22,504 nt of DNA from NCBI GenBank assembly GCA_004561785.1, contig SFUB01000013.1:1-22504 (forward strand), given 5' to 3'. A model generated the notes under the pieces. The model saw only the letters and a program-made list of their open reading frames with translations, did no database searches and was not told the origin of the DNA. Positions 22,500 to 22,504 of the stretch are shown here, piece by piece. Positions within the stretch are counted from its first letter, which is position 1. Every line of letters begins with the position of its first letter. A program made the position numbers and the translations under genes. Source of the stretch: a bacterium (GTDB lineage Bacteria > Bacillota_I > Bacilli_A > RFN20 > CAG-826).

Positions 22500-22504
22500 T
22501 GGGC

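Noticed and set aside
1..22504. tRNA, rRNA, CRISPR array, insertion sequence or defence genes
   Set aside because: Looked for on both strands; no cloverleaf, spaced direct repeats, transposase or toxin-antitoxin-like frame was found.

Overview
The window looks like a chromosomal housekeeping segment of a low-complexity Bacillota (Bacilli-like) genome of moderately high GC, roughly the mid-50s percent by eye. The order recG ... rnc ... ftsY-ylxM-ffh ... rplS-lepB-rbgA-rnhB-dprA-topA-trmFO-xerC ... rpsB-tsf-pyrH-frr follows the classic Bacillus backbone. ylxM, rbgA and folate-type trmFO also point to Bacillota. TGA serves as a normal stop (ftsY, ylxM), so this is not a code-4 mollicute. Several genes usual in this neighbourhood are absent (plsX/fab genes and smc around rnc; hslVU/codY after xerC). 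This suits a streamlined gut-type Bacilli/Erysipelotrichia-like lineage, but the species cannot be named from sequence alone.

Layout. (1) 1-7877, plus strand: 3' part of recG, then rnc-ftsY-ylxM-ffh packed with 1-11 nt overlaps (RNA processing and co-translational targeting). Next come two membrane-protein genes, an unrecognised 620-residue protein and a LemA-family protein, ending at a strong terminator. (2) 7878-8674: the only long stretch without an intact gene. It holds a T-rich low-GC segment and what looks like a decayed gene spread over three frames. (3) 8675-10557, minus strand: rpsP-khpA-rimM-trmD, a translation/tRNA-modification operon that in Bacilli normally lies in the same direction between ffh and rplS. 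Here it is inverted, with its own promoter and terminator. (4) 10685-14497, plus: rplS with promoter, short structured leader and terminator, then lepB-rbgA-rnhB-dprA. (5) 14559-18925, plus: topA-trmFO-xerC behind a near-perfect promoter. (6) 18979-22411, plus: rpsB-tsf with a long 5' leader and terminator, then pyrH-frr with a terminator.

The most general signal is at operon heads. lepB, topA and pyrH each have a TATA-type -10 box ending only 10-11 nt before the start codon, and rnc has one 15 nt before. None has a clear Shine-Dalgarno sequence, whereas most operon-internal genes and the ribosomal-protein genes do. This suggests leaderless or near-leaderless mRNAs for the first genes of several operons. 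The most unusual accessory content is the LemA pair next to ffh, adjoining the inverted rpsP-trmD block and the gene remnant. I see no tRNA, rRNA, CRISPR, insertion sequence or phage gene, and no clear candidate for a wholly new system.
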